A stretch of 11,919 bases of DNA. Source: Candidatus Saccharimonadales bacterium. Its GTDB lineage: Bacteria > Patescibacteriota > Saccharimonadia > Saccharimonadales > Saccharimonadaceae. A model generated the notes under the pieces. That model ran no database searches, was not told where the DNA came from, and saw only the letters and a list, made by a program, of their open reading frames with translations. Both the position numbers and the translations under genes were made by a program. The stretch covers positions 1 through 11,919 of the forward strand of contig JASLCR010000002.1 of assembly GCA_030145955.1 (NCBI GenBank), written 5' to 3'. This document shows, piece by piece, positions 6,375-11,919 of this stretch (positions are counted from its first letter, which is position 1; each line of letters begins with the position of its first letter).

Positions 6375-6830
6375 TTATTCGTCGAATGATCTTTCAAGTT
6401 CGGTGAAATCTTGCTGCAAACTTACGGTATCCGTGATTAGCTCTTTCAGTGTCCTAAGGTCACGGTAGAAGAGCAAATCTTTAAAGCAAAGAAACGCAAA
6501 TACCCACCAGCCCATGCCGCGGCTTTCGAGGAGGTGTTGAATCTTGTCAGCAAATTCTTTTAGTAGTCTCTTCTGTCGATCCGATAAGGCTTGGGGATAT
6601 ATTTTACGTGCGATAAATCTTGCGACACCAAGCACAATGAGTGCAATAATGAGCCACGGAATATAGATAAAGAGTAGCAACCACCACCAAGGACTAAAGA
6701 AGTAAGCTAACGCCCAGATGCCGATCAAAAGCAATACGGCAATAATCGCACCAACAATAGTGATAATACGTATCGCCCGTCTAGCAACGGTCGCAGTAAG
6801 CGCTCGAATGACGTCTATTTTTCCCTTCAC
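6375..6830 (-). CDS. Unrecognised two-helix membrane protein
   Basis: A 151-residue protein with a basic N-terminus (MKGKIDVIRALTATVARR), two strong membrane helices at about 20-44 and 48-72 joined by an FSPWWW turn, and a soluble C-terminal part of predicted helices ending acidic (ELERSFDE). The positive-inside rule puts both ends in the cytoplasm. The frame extends eight codons further to a TTG at 6854, but I chose the GTG at 6828-6830: a TGC-TAAAAT extended -10 ends seven bases before it, so the TTG would lie upstream of the transcript. There is no ribosome site, so this is a predicted leaderless GTG start. No family recognised; it could be an envelope accessory protein. Confidence 0.72.
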   Translation of the reverse strand: MKGKIDVIRALTATVARRAIRIITIVGAIIAVLLLIGIWALAYFFSPWWWLLLFIYIPWLIIALIVLGVARFIARKIYPQALSDRQKRLLKEFADKIQHLLESRGMGWWVFAFLCFKDLLFYRDLRTLKELITDTVSLQQDFTELERSFDE

Positions 6831-6837
6831 TACTCTT

Positions 6838-6846
6838 ATTTTAGCA
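6838..6846 (-). promoter_or_regulatory. Extended -10 promoter, predicted leaderless GTG start
   Basis: Minus-strand TGC-TAAAAT (-10 at 6838-6843) lies seven bases upstream of the GTG at 6830. There is no clear -35. It sits in the gap between the two minus-strand membrane-protein genes, so the downstream gene can be expressed independently. Confidence 0.55.
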
Positions 6847-6883
6847 AAGGACAATAAGCAGTCCTATTAATCTCTTGGTTTAT

Positions 6884-7243
6884 CTAGAATCTTATGAATA
6901 GGCTTGTGGCGATAATTGGTGCTACGAAGAATATCCCAATACAACCTAAGGCTCCCCAGGCAAGCCAAGATCCGTAAGAATCATTACTTTGGTCTAATTT
7001 ATAAAAGACTATAAATGCTACTCCAAGCTGCAGTAGTGCCGTAGATAGCGGAACGAGCCCAAAAAGTTGCCACAGAGGTGCGTTATAGGCGGAGAGGACT
7101 ATACCTTGTACGAATGCATGGAGGCTGAAGTAGCTGAGAACGACGACCAAACTTGCGGTGATAGGTCGGATGCGTGTGGAGGCGGAGACCTTTATCATTA
7201 AGAAGTACAAAGCGATACCTGCTATAAATGTGTAATCAACCAT
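6884..7243 (-). CDS. Unrecognised four-helix membrane protein
   Basis: A 119-residue hydrophobic protein with four likely membrane helices at about 3-19, 27-52, 58-82 and 92-117 and short polar loops (SASTRIRP after helix 1, KLDQSNDSYGS between helices 3 and 4). The N-terminus is short and uncharged apart from one Asp; the single basic cluster follows helix 1, suggesting an inside loop there. No catalytic or ligand motif is visible and I cannot assign a family. The ATG lies seven bases below a perfect TATAAT with no ribosome site, a predicted leaderless start. It lies 53 bases upstream of the two-helix gene on the same strand, with that gene's own promoter between them. Confidence 0.72.
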   Translation of the reverse strand: MVDYTFIAGIALYFLMIKVSASTRIRPITASLVVVLSYFSLHAFVQGIVLSAYNAPLWQLFGLVPLSTALLQLGVAFIVFYKLDQSNDSYGSWLAWGALGCIGIFFVAPIIATSLFIRF

Positions 7244-7250
7244 GCATATG

Positions 7251-7259
7251 ATTATAGCA
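7251..7259 (-). promoter_or_regulatory. Perfect extended -10 promoter, predicted leaderless ATG
   Basis: Minus-strand TGC-TATAAT (-10 at 7251-7256) matches the extended -10 consensus at every fixed base. The predicted start falls on or one base before the ATG at 7243. No ribosome site is present. Confidence 0.7.
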
Positions 7260-7281
7260 ACCAGCTAATAGCATAAGGTGC

Positions 7282-7315
7282 TTGCTTTTTTCGTAAAATA
7301 ATGCTAATGTATAAA
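7282..7315 (+). promoter_or_regulatory. Probable promoter region of the small-protein/YtxH operon
   Basis: Candidate elements are TTGCTT at 7282-7287 and overlapping -10-like sequences TAATGT (7305-7310) and TATAAA (7310-7315, directly preceded by TG). Spacing is good for the first and poor for the second, so the exact start is uncertain. The 5' leader would be about 30-35 bases and carries GAAAGGG before the ATG at 7352. Confidence 0.35.
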
Positions 7316-7351
7316 TAGTCACATTGACAAAATAAATAACGAAAGGGCATT

Positions 7352-7570
7352 ATGGAAACACTTATTGTTCTACTCTCCATCGCAGTTATCCTTCTATCAA
7401 TCGTGATAGTAGCGCTGCTTATCGCAGTTGTTATGGTGGTCGCAAAGGTTAACAGAATTGTTAAAAATATCGACAATATTACCAATAATCTTTCTTCGGC
7501 AACCGACTGGCTTTCTCCGGTAAAAGTATTTACTGAAGCAGCCAAAGTTGTTCGTAAATTTCGTCAATAA
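7352..7570 (+). CDS. Small single-pass membrane protein, upstream of YtxH-like gene
   Basis: A 72-residue protein made of one long N-terminal membrane helix (about 4-31, almost entirely Ile, Leu, Val and Ala), then a short amphipathic segment with regularly spaced Asn and Ile (KVNRIVKNIDNITNNL), and a basic end (KVVRKFRQ). This architecture resembles the short DUF948-type proteins that often precede YtxH genes, but the match is by shape only. GAAAGGG lies four bases before the ATG. The next gene begins 18 bases after the stop, so the two form an operon and their products may act together at the membrane. Confidence 0.72.
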   Translation: METLIVLLSIAVILLSIVIVALLIAVVMVVAKVNRIVKNIDNITNNLSSATDWLSPVKVFTEAAKVVRKFRQ

Positions 7571-7588
7571 ATAAAAGGAGGAATAGTT

Positions 7589-7966
7589 ATGAGTAAAGTA
7601 ATCAAAGTCGCACTTGCAGCCGCAGCCGGATTTGCCGCAGGTATCCTGATGGCACCAAAGAGCGGTAAAGAAACTCGTGAAGATATTAAGAACAAGGTTG
7701 CTGATGCCAAGCAAACCGCATCTGAAAAAGCAGACCAGATTAAGCATGCTGCCGAAGAAGGTTCAGTGAGCCTGAAAAAAGGCGCCGGCAAAGTAGAGCA
7801 AGAGGCAAAGGGCATGGCGAAGAGTGTCAAAGCTTCTGGTAAAGTTGTAGGTGCTGAAGCGGCAAAGCTCGGTGATGAAGCAAAATCGCGCGGCGAGCGT
7901 GTTGTTGATGATGCAAAGAAGACACTCGGTGATCTTCGTAAAGACGTCAAGCGAAACGTTAAATAA
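7589..7966 (+). CDS. YtxH-like helical protein
   Basis: A 125-residue protein of the YtxH/general-stress-protein type. An N-terminal hydrophobic, Gly/Ala-rich segment (about 5-22, VALAAAAGFAAGILMAPKSG) leads into the hallmark motif APKSGKETREDI, and the rest is a long, highly charged Lys/Ala/Glu helix with LEA-like repeats such as AKQTASEKADQIKHAAEEG. The hydrophobic part anchors it in the membrane and the charged helix lies on the cytoplasmic side or against the envelope. AAAGGAGG, an almost perfect ribosome site, lies seven bases before the ATG, the best in this window, suggesting high translation. Family members are linked to stress in Bacillus, but a biochemical role is unknown. The gene ends just before a strong terminator. 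Confidence 0.85.
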   Translation: MSKVIKVALAAAAGFAAGILMAPKSGKETREDIKNKVADAKQTASEKADQIKHAAEEGSVSLKKGAGKVEQEAKGMAKSVKASGKVVGAEAAKLGDEAKSRGERVVDDAKKTLGDLRKDVKRNVK

Positions 7967-7989
7967 GAAGCCTCATACTAGCGTATTGT

Positions 7990-8016
7990 AAGCAGCCTCT
8001 AGCGCAGAGGCTGCTT
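7990..8016 (+). terminator. Intrinsic terminator of the YtxH operon
   Basis: A perfect 11-bp stem, 7990-8000 pairing with 8006-8016, with loop AGCGC. The stem is GC-rich (GCAGCCTCT) and ends in TTTGTT. The T-run is short because it merges with the next gene's extended -10 box, which begins at 8017. A second copy of the 5' core (AGCCTC at 7970-7975) could compete for the GAGGCT arm. Confidence 0.8.
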
Positions 8017-8025
8017 TGTTATACT
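8017..8025 (+). promoter_or_regulatory. Extended -10 promoter of the CDF transporter, abutting a terminator
   Basis: TGT-TATACT starts on the base after the terminator stem. The start would be near 8032, two or three bases before the ATG at 8035, with no ribosome site. The -35 position falls inside the terminator stem and has no -35-like sequence, so recognition must rest on the extended -10. Confidence 0.65.
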
Positions 8026-8034
8026 AAAAATACT

Positions 8035-8949
8035 ATGAGTAAGATTTCTGATATTCGGGTTGTAGCAACGTCTGCTGTGGTGAGTACACTTGATGTTGTC
8101 TTGAATATTGTGGTGGCAATTTTCACTGGCAGTACCGTGATGCTGTCGCAGGCGCTTCAGGGTTTGTCGGACTTAATTACCGGTGGAATACTCTATGTCG
8201 GCGTGCGTCGGTCGAGCCGCAAGGCAGACCATCGTTTTCAATTCGGCTATGGGCGGGAGATTTTCTTTTGGGTGCTTGTGGCGGGCATTATTATGTTTGG
8301 TGGAACTGGTATGGCATCGCTCTATTTTGGCTACCAACAGATTGTTCGTCCTGACGGTATTGAAAATGTCTGGTTAGCACTCGCCATGCTCGCCTTTGGC
8401 TTTACAACTAATTTGTATGCATTTCGTTTGAGTCTTCGTCGACTCAAGCAAATGAGTCATAAGGCCCATTGGTGGCGACACTTAGTGGCCTCGAGCATTG
8501 TCGAGACAAAAGCAACATTTGTGATTGATTTTCTTGGCACATTGGCGGCTGCGCTTGGCTTTATTGCAATTGCTATCTTTATGCTTACTGGTGATGCTCG
8601 CTTTGATGGCGTTGGTAGTGTAGTGATAGGACTTGCTATGATGACTGGCGCTATACTTCTTATGAAGGATGTTCGTGATCTTATTGTTGGAAAATCGGTC
8701 GATGCTGATACATCAAAAAAGATTATCAAAACGGCAAGGGCAATTGACGGTGTGAATGATGTACTTGATCTACGAACGATGTACCTTGGCTCCAATAAAC
8801 TCCTCGTAGTAATGGAGGTGCATCTTGACGATGGGCTTGATACTGACACGATAGAGAGAATTACTGACAAGATAAAGCATAAAGTACAGACGCTTGTGCC
8901 TATTGTGCACCATATACAGGTGGAAATAGAGACGCCTGACAGTAACTAA
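8035..8949 (+). CDS. Cation diffusion facilitator (CDF) family metal transporter
   Basis: A 304-residue metal:proton antiporter of the CDF (SLC30) family, normally exporting Zn2+, Mn2+ or Fe2+ from the cytoplasm. Six membrane helices are expected between about 8 and 212, then a cytoplasmic domain of about 90 residues (KKIIKTARAIDGVNDVLDLR...) with the usual ferredoxin-like strand pattern. FGYGRE at 70-75 after helix 2 is the family marker, and the surrounding sequence resembles the SLC30A9-like branch. The metal site is atypical: helix 2 reads QGLSD (Q42, D46), where Asp or His is usual at the first position, and helix 5 has ID (I164, D165) where the SLC30A9-like group has Glu-Asp and classical members have His four residues before the Asp. 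Only the two Asp ligands remain, so metal choice is unclear. Confidence 0.9.
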   Translation: MSKISDIRVVATSAVVSTLDVVLNIVVAIFTGSTVMLSQALQGLSDLITGGILYVGVRRSSRKADHRFQFGYGREIFFWVLVAGIIMFGGTGMASLYFGYQQIVRPDGIENVWLALAMLAFGFTTNLYAFRLSLRRLKQMSHKAHWWRHLVASSIVETKATFVIDFLGTLAAALGFIAIAIFMLTGDARFDGVGSVVIGLAMMTGAILLMKDVRDLIVGKSVDADTSKKIIKTARAIDGVNDVLDLRTMYLGSNKLLVVMEVHLDDGLDTDTIERITDKIKHKVQTLVPIVHHIQVEIETPDSN

Positions 8950-8988
8950 TCTTTTGCTGAGAATAGTTCTCGCTACCAGAAGTGCTTA

Positions 8989-8997
8989 TGCTACAAT
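8989..8997 (+). promoter_or_regulatory. Extended -10 promoter of the ABC operon, possible operator
   Basis: TGC-TACAAT ends eight bases before the ATG at 9006; the start is predicted at about 9004, giving a leaderless mRNA. A small inverted repeat, GAGAA-TAG-TTCTC at 8959-8971, overlaps the -35 position and could be an operator, but its five-base arms are short. Confidence 0.6.
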
Positions 8998-9005
8998 GAG
9001 GGCAT

Positions 9006-9821
9006 ATGGATACCGGGGGATCACCATCGCTGCTTGAAAAGGTCTATGACGAGTATCGTGGTGACACGGCAGGCTTGTTACGAGATTTGAAGTTAATTGA
9101 TAGCAGGCGCAAGCAAGCCTTGCGGCCAAAACGGGACTTGTCTGACGCTCCAGTGGTTATTGAGTTACACGAAGTTTCTCGGCGTTACAAGCTTGGTGGT
9201 TCGGTGGTGAATGCAGTTGATGATGTGTCATTCAAAATTCATCAGGGTGAAATGGTGGCACTCGTGGGCACGAGCGGAAGTGGTAAAAGCACTCTACTGC
9301 ATATGATTGGCGGGCTCGATAAACCAACGGGTGGCGAGGTGATTGTTGATGGAGTAAATATCCGCAAGATGAGCGACGCAAAACTTTCTCGCTATCGTGG
9401 CCAGAAGATTGGGTTTGTATTTCAGTCGTTTTATCTTCAGCCCTTTTTGAATGTACGTGACAATATTGAGATACCTGCGGTGTTCGCTCGAAAAAAGCGT
9501 GCGGCGCGTCATAAGCAATCAAATGTTATTGCTGAAGCGGTTGGGCTTGGGGAACGATTAAAGCATTATGGAAAAGAGCTTTCTGGTGGCCAGATTCAGC
9601 GTACGGCGATTGCGCGTGCACTAATGAATCAGCCAAAAATACTGCTTGCCGATGAACCAACAGGAAATCTTGATCAGAAAAATGCACAGATTATTTTTGA
9701 TCTATTTGATAAAGCTCGGAGTGACTTCAATACTACAATTGTTGTGGTGACTCATGACGAGAATCTAGCGGCACGTATGGACCGAGTGATTCGACTGAGT
9801 GATGGAAAGGTGGTTGCATGA
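9006..9821 (+). CDS. ABC transporter ATP-binding protein, MacB/LolD type
   Basis: A 271-residue ATPase that powers the permease encoded next. All motifs are intact: Walker A GTSGSGKST (88-96), Q-loop Q140 in FVFQSF, signature LSGGQ (192-196), Walker B ILLADE (212-217), D-loop GNLD and H-loop His250. The DKPTGGEV and DEPTGNLD context places it with the MacB/LolD/FtsE branch, whose complexes extract lipoproteins, export peptides or transmit force across the envelope rather than import nutrients. It has an N-terminal extension of about 50 charged residues before the nucleotide-binding domain (DEYRGDTAGLLRDLKLIDS...), absent from the usual 220-240-residue members. The extension is supported by the promoter directly before this ATG. 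The stop TGA overlaps the permease ATG by four bases, so the two are translationally coupled. Confidence 0.95.
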   Translation: MDTGGSPSLLEKVYDEYRGDTAGLLRDLKLIDSRRKQALRPKRDLSDAPVVIELHEVSRRYKLGGSVVNAVDDVSFKIHQGEMVALVGTSGSGKSTLLHMIGGLDKPTGGEVIVDGVNIRKMSDAKLSRYRGQKIGFVFQSFYLQPFLNVRDNIEIPAVFARKKRAARHKQSNVIAEAVGLGERLKHYGKELSGGQIQRTAIARALMNQPKILLADEPTGNLDQKNAQIIFDLFDKARSDFNTTIVVVTHDENLAARMDRVIRLSDGKVVA

Positions 9822-11731
9822 TTACGCTCGGTGATTCTCTGAAGCTCGCATACACAAAGATTCGTACTCGTCGGATTCGATTGTTTATTGTATTGTTTGT
9901 ATCGAGCTTACTTTTTGCAGGACTGATTGCCGGATCGCTCATTGTAACTGGGGGTATCGATAGTTTTCGACGATTTTCCGATGAAGGCTTTGCTAATCGC
10001 TATATTTTGGCTGGCACGTATCAAGATAGTGATATGTTTACGAATAGCAGCCCAACAGAAGATCCGGCAAGAGTCGCTCGCATAGAGTCACTTGAAAAGA
10101 AGCAACGTGAGGAAAAAGTGGCTGAAGCAAAAAGGCTGGGCATAGAGTATTCAAAGGATTCAGAGCAATCAGCTGTTACGCGCCAAGATGGGCAAGTAAT
10201 TGTCGACTACAACTCACCAATTGCGTATAAGGTGGCCGGGGAAGATTCTGAAAAGATCAATACGCTTGAAAATTTCAAAAAACAGCTGCCAAGTGCAAAG
10301 GAATATTATCGCAGTCTTCGCTTGCCACAGTCGGTACCAACTCCGCCATCTCTTTCGTTAGTAGAGAATGGTAAAGAAAAGCTGAGTAACTCAACCTCAT
10401 ATGATTATGGAATGACACGCGGACTGGCAGGCATGACAACTGGCTGGACACTTATGGACGAGGCGCTATTAAAGCCATTTATACTGCCTGGTCAAAACCT
10501 CGATCGGGGTAGTGATGGCAGTATACCAATTATTGCCTCGTACTCTGCTGCGCAAGAAGTATTGAAGCTACCAAAGCTTGGTGCAAAAGCGACCGATCAA
10601 GATAAAAAGCAGCGCTTAGAAGACGTTCGCTCCAAGATTGCTGGTACCACTTTTCAGGTGTGCTATCGCAATAATACCTCTGCTACCAACCTACGAATGA
10701 CAATAGAGCAGCAAGCTGAGATCAAGAAAAATAAGAACAAGCGTGACTTTGAAATGCCAAATCTTGTTTACAAGGAGGGTAAGTTATGTCAGCAGCCAGT
10801 GGTTGAGCGTGATACACGTAATGCCATTGAAAAACAGAATGTTGAAAAGCAGATGGCATTTGATAAGAAATTTGGCAAGGCAGACCCCACTTCACAGCTG
10901 ATCACATTTCGTATTGTTGGCACTACTCAGGATCCATCGATGGATTTTGGGGGCGGTGGCGGGATCACAGATGTGTTTAACATGTTACTTGCTTCAAGTG
11001 TGGGTGTGAGCTGGGTAAGCCCAATTGCAGTGTATGATGAACTGCCTGTTGCTCAAGATATTTTTAAACAAGAGCGGGGCATGATATATGATCCACAGGA
11101 AAGATTCTATGCTGAGTTTAGTTCGGCAAGTACGATGCGTGATGCGTACAAAAATCGTAACTGTGTTGTTGTATATCCTGGCATGCCAATTGAGGACGGT
11201 GCGGTGAAATGCAGTAAGAATGGGCGCGCATTTTCGTTAATGCCATTTGGTTCAATTAGTCTTGCACTTGATGATTTTCAGCAAGGATTTCGCAAAGTCC
11301 AGCTTGTTGTTGCGGCGGTGATTGCAGGAATCGCATCGGTGATTTTGATGGGGATGATTGGTCGTATTGTAGCTGATGCACGTAAAGAAACCGCAGTGTT
11401 TCGCGCGGTAGGTGCAAGTCGTCTGGCGATTGCACAAATTTACATTGTCTACACAATTTACCTCGCACTCCTGACACTACTCGTCGCCTGCATAATAGGA
11501 TTTGGTATTGCTCTGTTTGTGAATAGTTCTTTTGCGGCACAAATGGGACTAAGCATGGCACTGATGTTTAATGTGAGCGATCTTTCTATGCCTTTTAGGC
11601 TTTATGGAGTATCTCTTTACGATCTTGGATTAATCGCTGCAGTGGTAGTTGGTGCGAGTTTAGTTGGTTCAATTATTCCAATTGCGCACAATGTGCGTCG
11701 CGATCCGATCAAAGACATGCGCGAAGAATAG
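9818..11731 (+). CDS. FtsX/MacB-like ABC permease with large outer domain
   Basis: A 637-residue permease paired with the preceding ATPase. One membrane helix lies near 20-44, followed by about 450 residues predicted outside the membrane, then three helices near 495-517, 541-568 and 602-622. The last part is the FtsX domain, with the family motif KETAVFRAVGAS (523-534) in the cytoplasmic loop and the basic/acidic end RRDPIKDMREE. The outer domain is larger than the roughly 200-250 residues usual for MacB. It has a lysine/glutamate-rich helical stretch near 85-110, another near 315-345, a five-glycine run (378-382) and four cysteines able to form disulfides. AAAGGTGG lies just before the overlapping ATG. 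Substrate unknown; peptide export or envelope remodelling is the family-based guess. Confidence 0.92.
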   Translation: MITLGDSLKLAYTKIRTRRIRLFIVLFVSSLLFAGLIAGSLIVTGGIDSFRRFSDEGFANRYILAGTYQDSDMFTNSSPTEDPARVARIESLEKKQREEKVAEAKRLGIEYSKDSEQSAVTRQDGQVIVDYNSPIAYKVAGEDSEKINTLENFKKQLPSAKEYYRSLRLPQSVPTPPSLSLVENGKEKLSNSTSYDYGMTRGLAGMTTGWTLMDEALLKPFILPGQNLDRGSDGSIPIIASYSAAQEVLKLPKLGAKATDQDKKQRLEDVRSKIAGTTFQVCYRNNTSATNLRMTIEQQAEIKKNKNKRDFEMPNLVYKEGKLCQQPVVERDTRNAIEKQNVEKQMAFDKKFGKADPTSQLITFRIVGTTQDPSMDFGGGGGITDVFNMLLASSVGVSWVSPIAVYDELPVAQDIFKQERGMIYDPQERFYAEFSSASTMRDAYKNRNCVVVYPGMPIEDGAVKCSKNGRAFSLMPFGSISLALDDFQQGFRKVQLVVAAVIAGIASVILMGMIGRIVADARKETAVFRAVGASRLAIAQIYIVYTIYLALLTLLVACIIGFGIALFVNSSFAAQMGLSMALMFNVSDLSMPFRLYGVSLYDLGLIAAVVVGASLVGSIIPIAHNVRRDPIKDMREE

Positions 11732-11736
11732 TCTGT

Positions 11737-11919
11737 CTACTTTGGCGTATTATCAAGTGATAGCCAAATGTATCCGCTCGCTACCGATTCGTATGGATGC
11801 CAGCCATTTTTTTCTGCAAGTAGTTCAATTTCTCTCGGCTCGGGCAGGTGATCAAAATCATAGAGTTTTTTGATGCCATTTCGTATGCCTAGGTCGCCGG
11901 TGGGAAGTACATCGAGTCG
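11737..11919 (-). CDS. AlkA-like DNA-3-methyladenine glycosylase, C-terminal fragment
   Basis: The window ends inside this minus-strand gene; only the last 60 residues and the TAG stop are visible. The visible part begins RLDVLPTGDLGIRNGIKKLY, and near its end has PYESVASGYIWL. DVxPxGDLGIRxG, with its catalytic-site aspartate, and the later PYRSVASWYLW-like motif are the paired hallmarks of HhH-GPD base-excision glycosylases of the AlkA type, which remove alkylated bases from DNA. Here Glu replaces the usual Arg and Gly the usual Trp in the second motif. The stop is five bases from the permease stop, so the genes converge with no room for a terminator. The N-terminal part and the helix-hairpin-helix lie beyond the edge. 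Confidence 0.82.
   Translation of the reverse strand, partial: RLDVLPTGDLGIRNGIKKLYDFDHLPEPREIELLAEKNGWHPYESVASGYIWLSLDNTPK

Noticed and set aside
6831..6854. Longer TTG start of the two-helix membrane protein
   Set aside because: The TGC-TAAAAT -10 box lies inside this extension, so a transcript from it would not contain the TTG.
7324..7329. TTGACA upstream of the 72-residue gene as a -35 element
   Set aside because: A -10 at normal spacing would fall on the ribosome site and start codon, and no TATAAT-like sequence is there.
10943..10966. G-rich stretch in the permease gene as a possible G-quadruplex or repeat
   Set aside because: It is simply the codons of a five-glycine run in frame; the G-tracts are short and uneven.
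1..11919. Evidence of a mobile element, defence island or CRISPR array
   Set aside because: No integrase, transposase, toxin-antitoxin pair, direct-repeat array, attachment site or composition break was seen; the genes are housekeeping and envelope functions.

Overview
The window looks like a chromosomal segment of a small-genome bacterium, most likely a member of the Candidate Phyla Radiation (Candidatus Saccharibacteria is my best guess, inferred from gene content and style rather than from any rRNA marker). Genes are short and tightly packed and often meet tail to tail. UGA is used as a stop (the ABC ATPase ends in an ATGA overlap), which argues against the code-25 lineages Gracilibacteria and Absconditabacteria. 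There is no sign of phage, insertion sequence, CRISPR array, rRNA or tRNA.

Layout. The left edge (1-239) holds a possible 30-codon gene and a strong bidirectional terminator. Next come a membrane-anchored DsbA-like thioredoxin protein (minus), a divergent CorC/HlyC-like CBS-domain membrane protein (plus), and a CPA2-type cation:proton antiporter with a C-terminal NAD-binding domain (minus); the last two share the bases of their stop codons. Then aspS (plus) sits behind a leader with a 13-codon peptide and nested hairpins. After it come an unrecognised 182-residue protein (plus) and two unrecognised small membrane proteins (minus). A two-gene operon of a single-pass membrane protein and a YtxH-like protein (plus) ends in a clean terminator. 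A cation diffusion facilitator (plus) follows, then a MacB/LolD-type ABC ATPase and FtsX-like permease operon (plus). The right edge holds the C-terminal 60 codons of an AlkA-like DNA glycosylase (minus).

Themes. Most genes act at the cell envelope: ion and metal transport, extracytoplasmic thiol chemistry, and an export or envelope-remodelling ABC system whose large outer domain contains four cysteines. The most striking regulatory pattern is promoter architecture: seven extended -10 elements (TGn plus a six-base -10), many lying only 6-9 nt upstream of a start codon that has no Shine-Dalgarno sequence, so the mRNAs are predicted to be leaderless. This pattern also corrects two gene starts. 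The second notable point is that AspRS carries the His/Gly pair linked to non-discriminating AspRS, while its leader peptide contains two Asn codons and no Asp codon. That suggests, but does not prove, control by Asn-tRNA charging. No wholly new defence or mobile system is visible.
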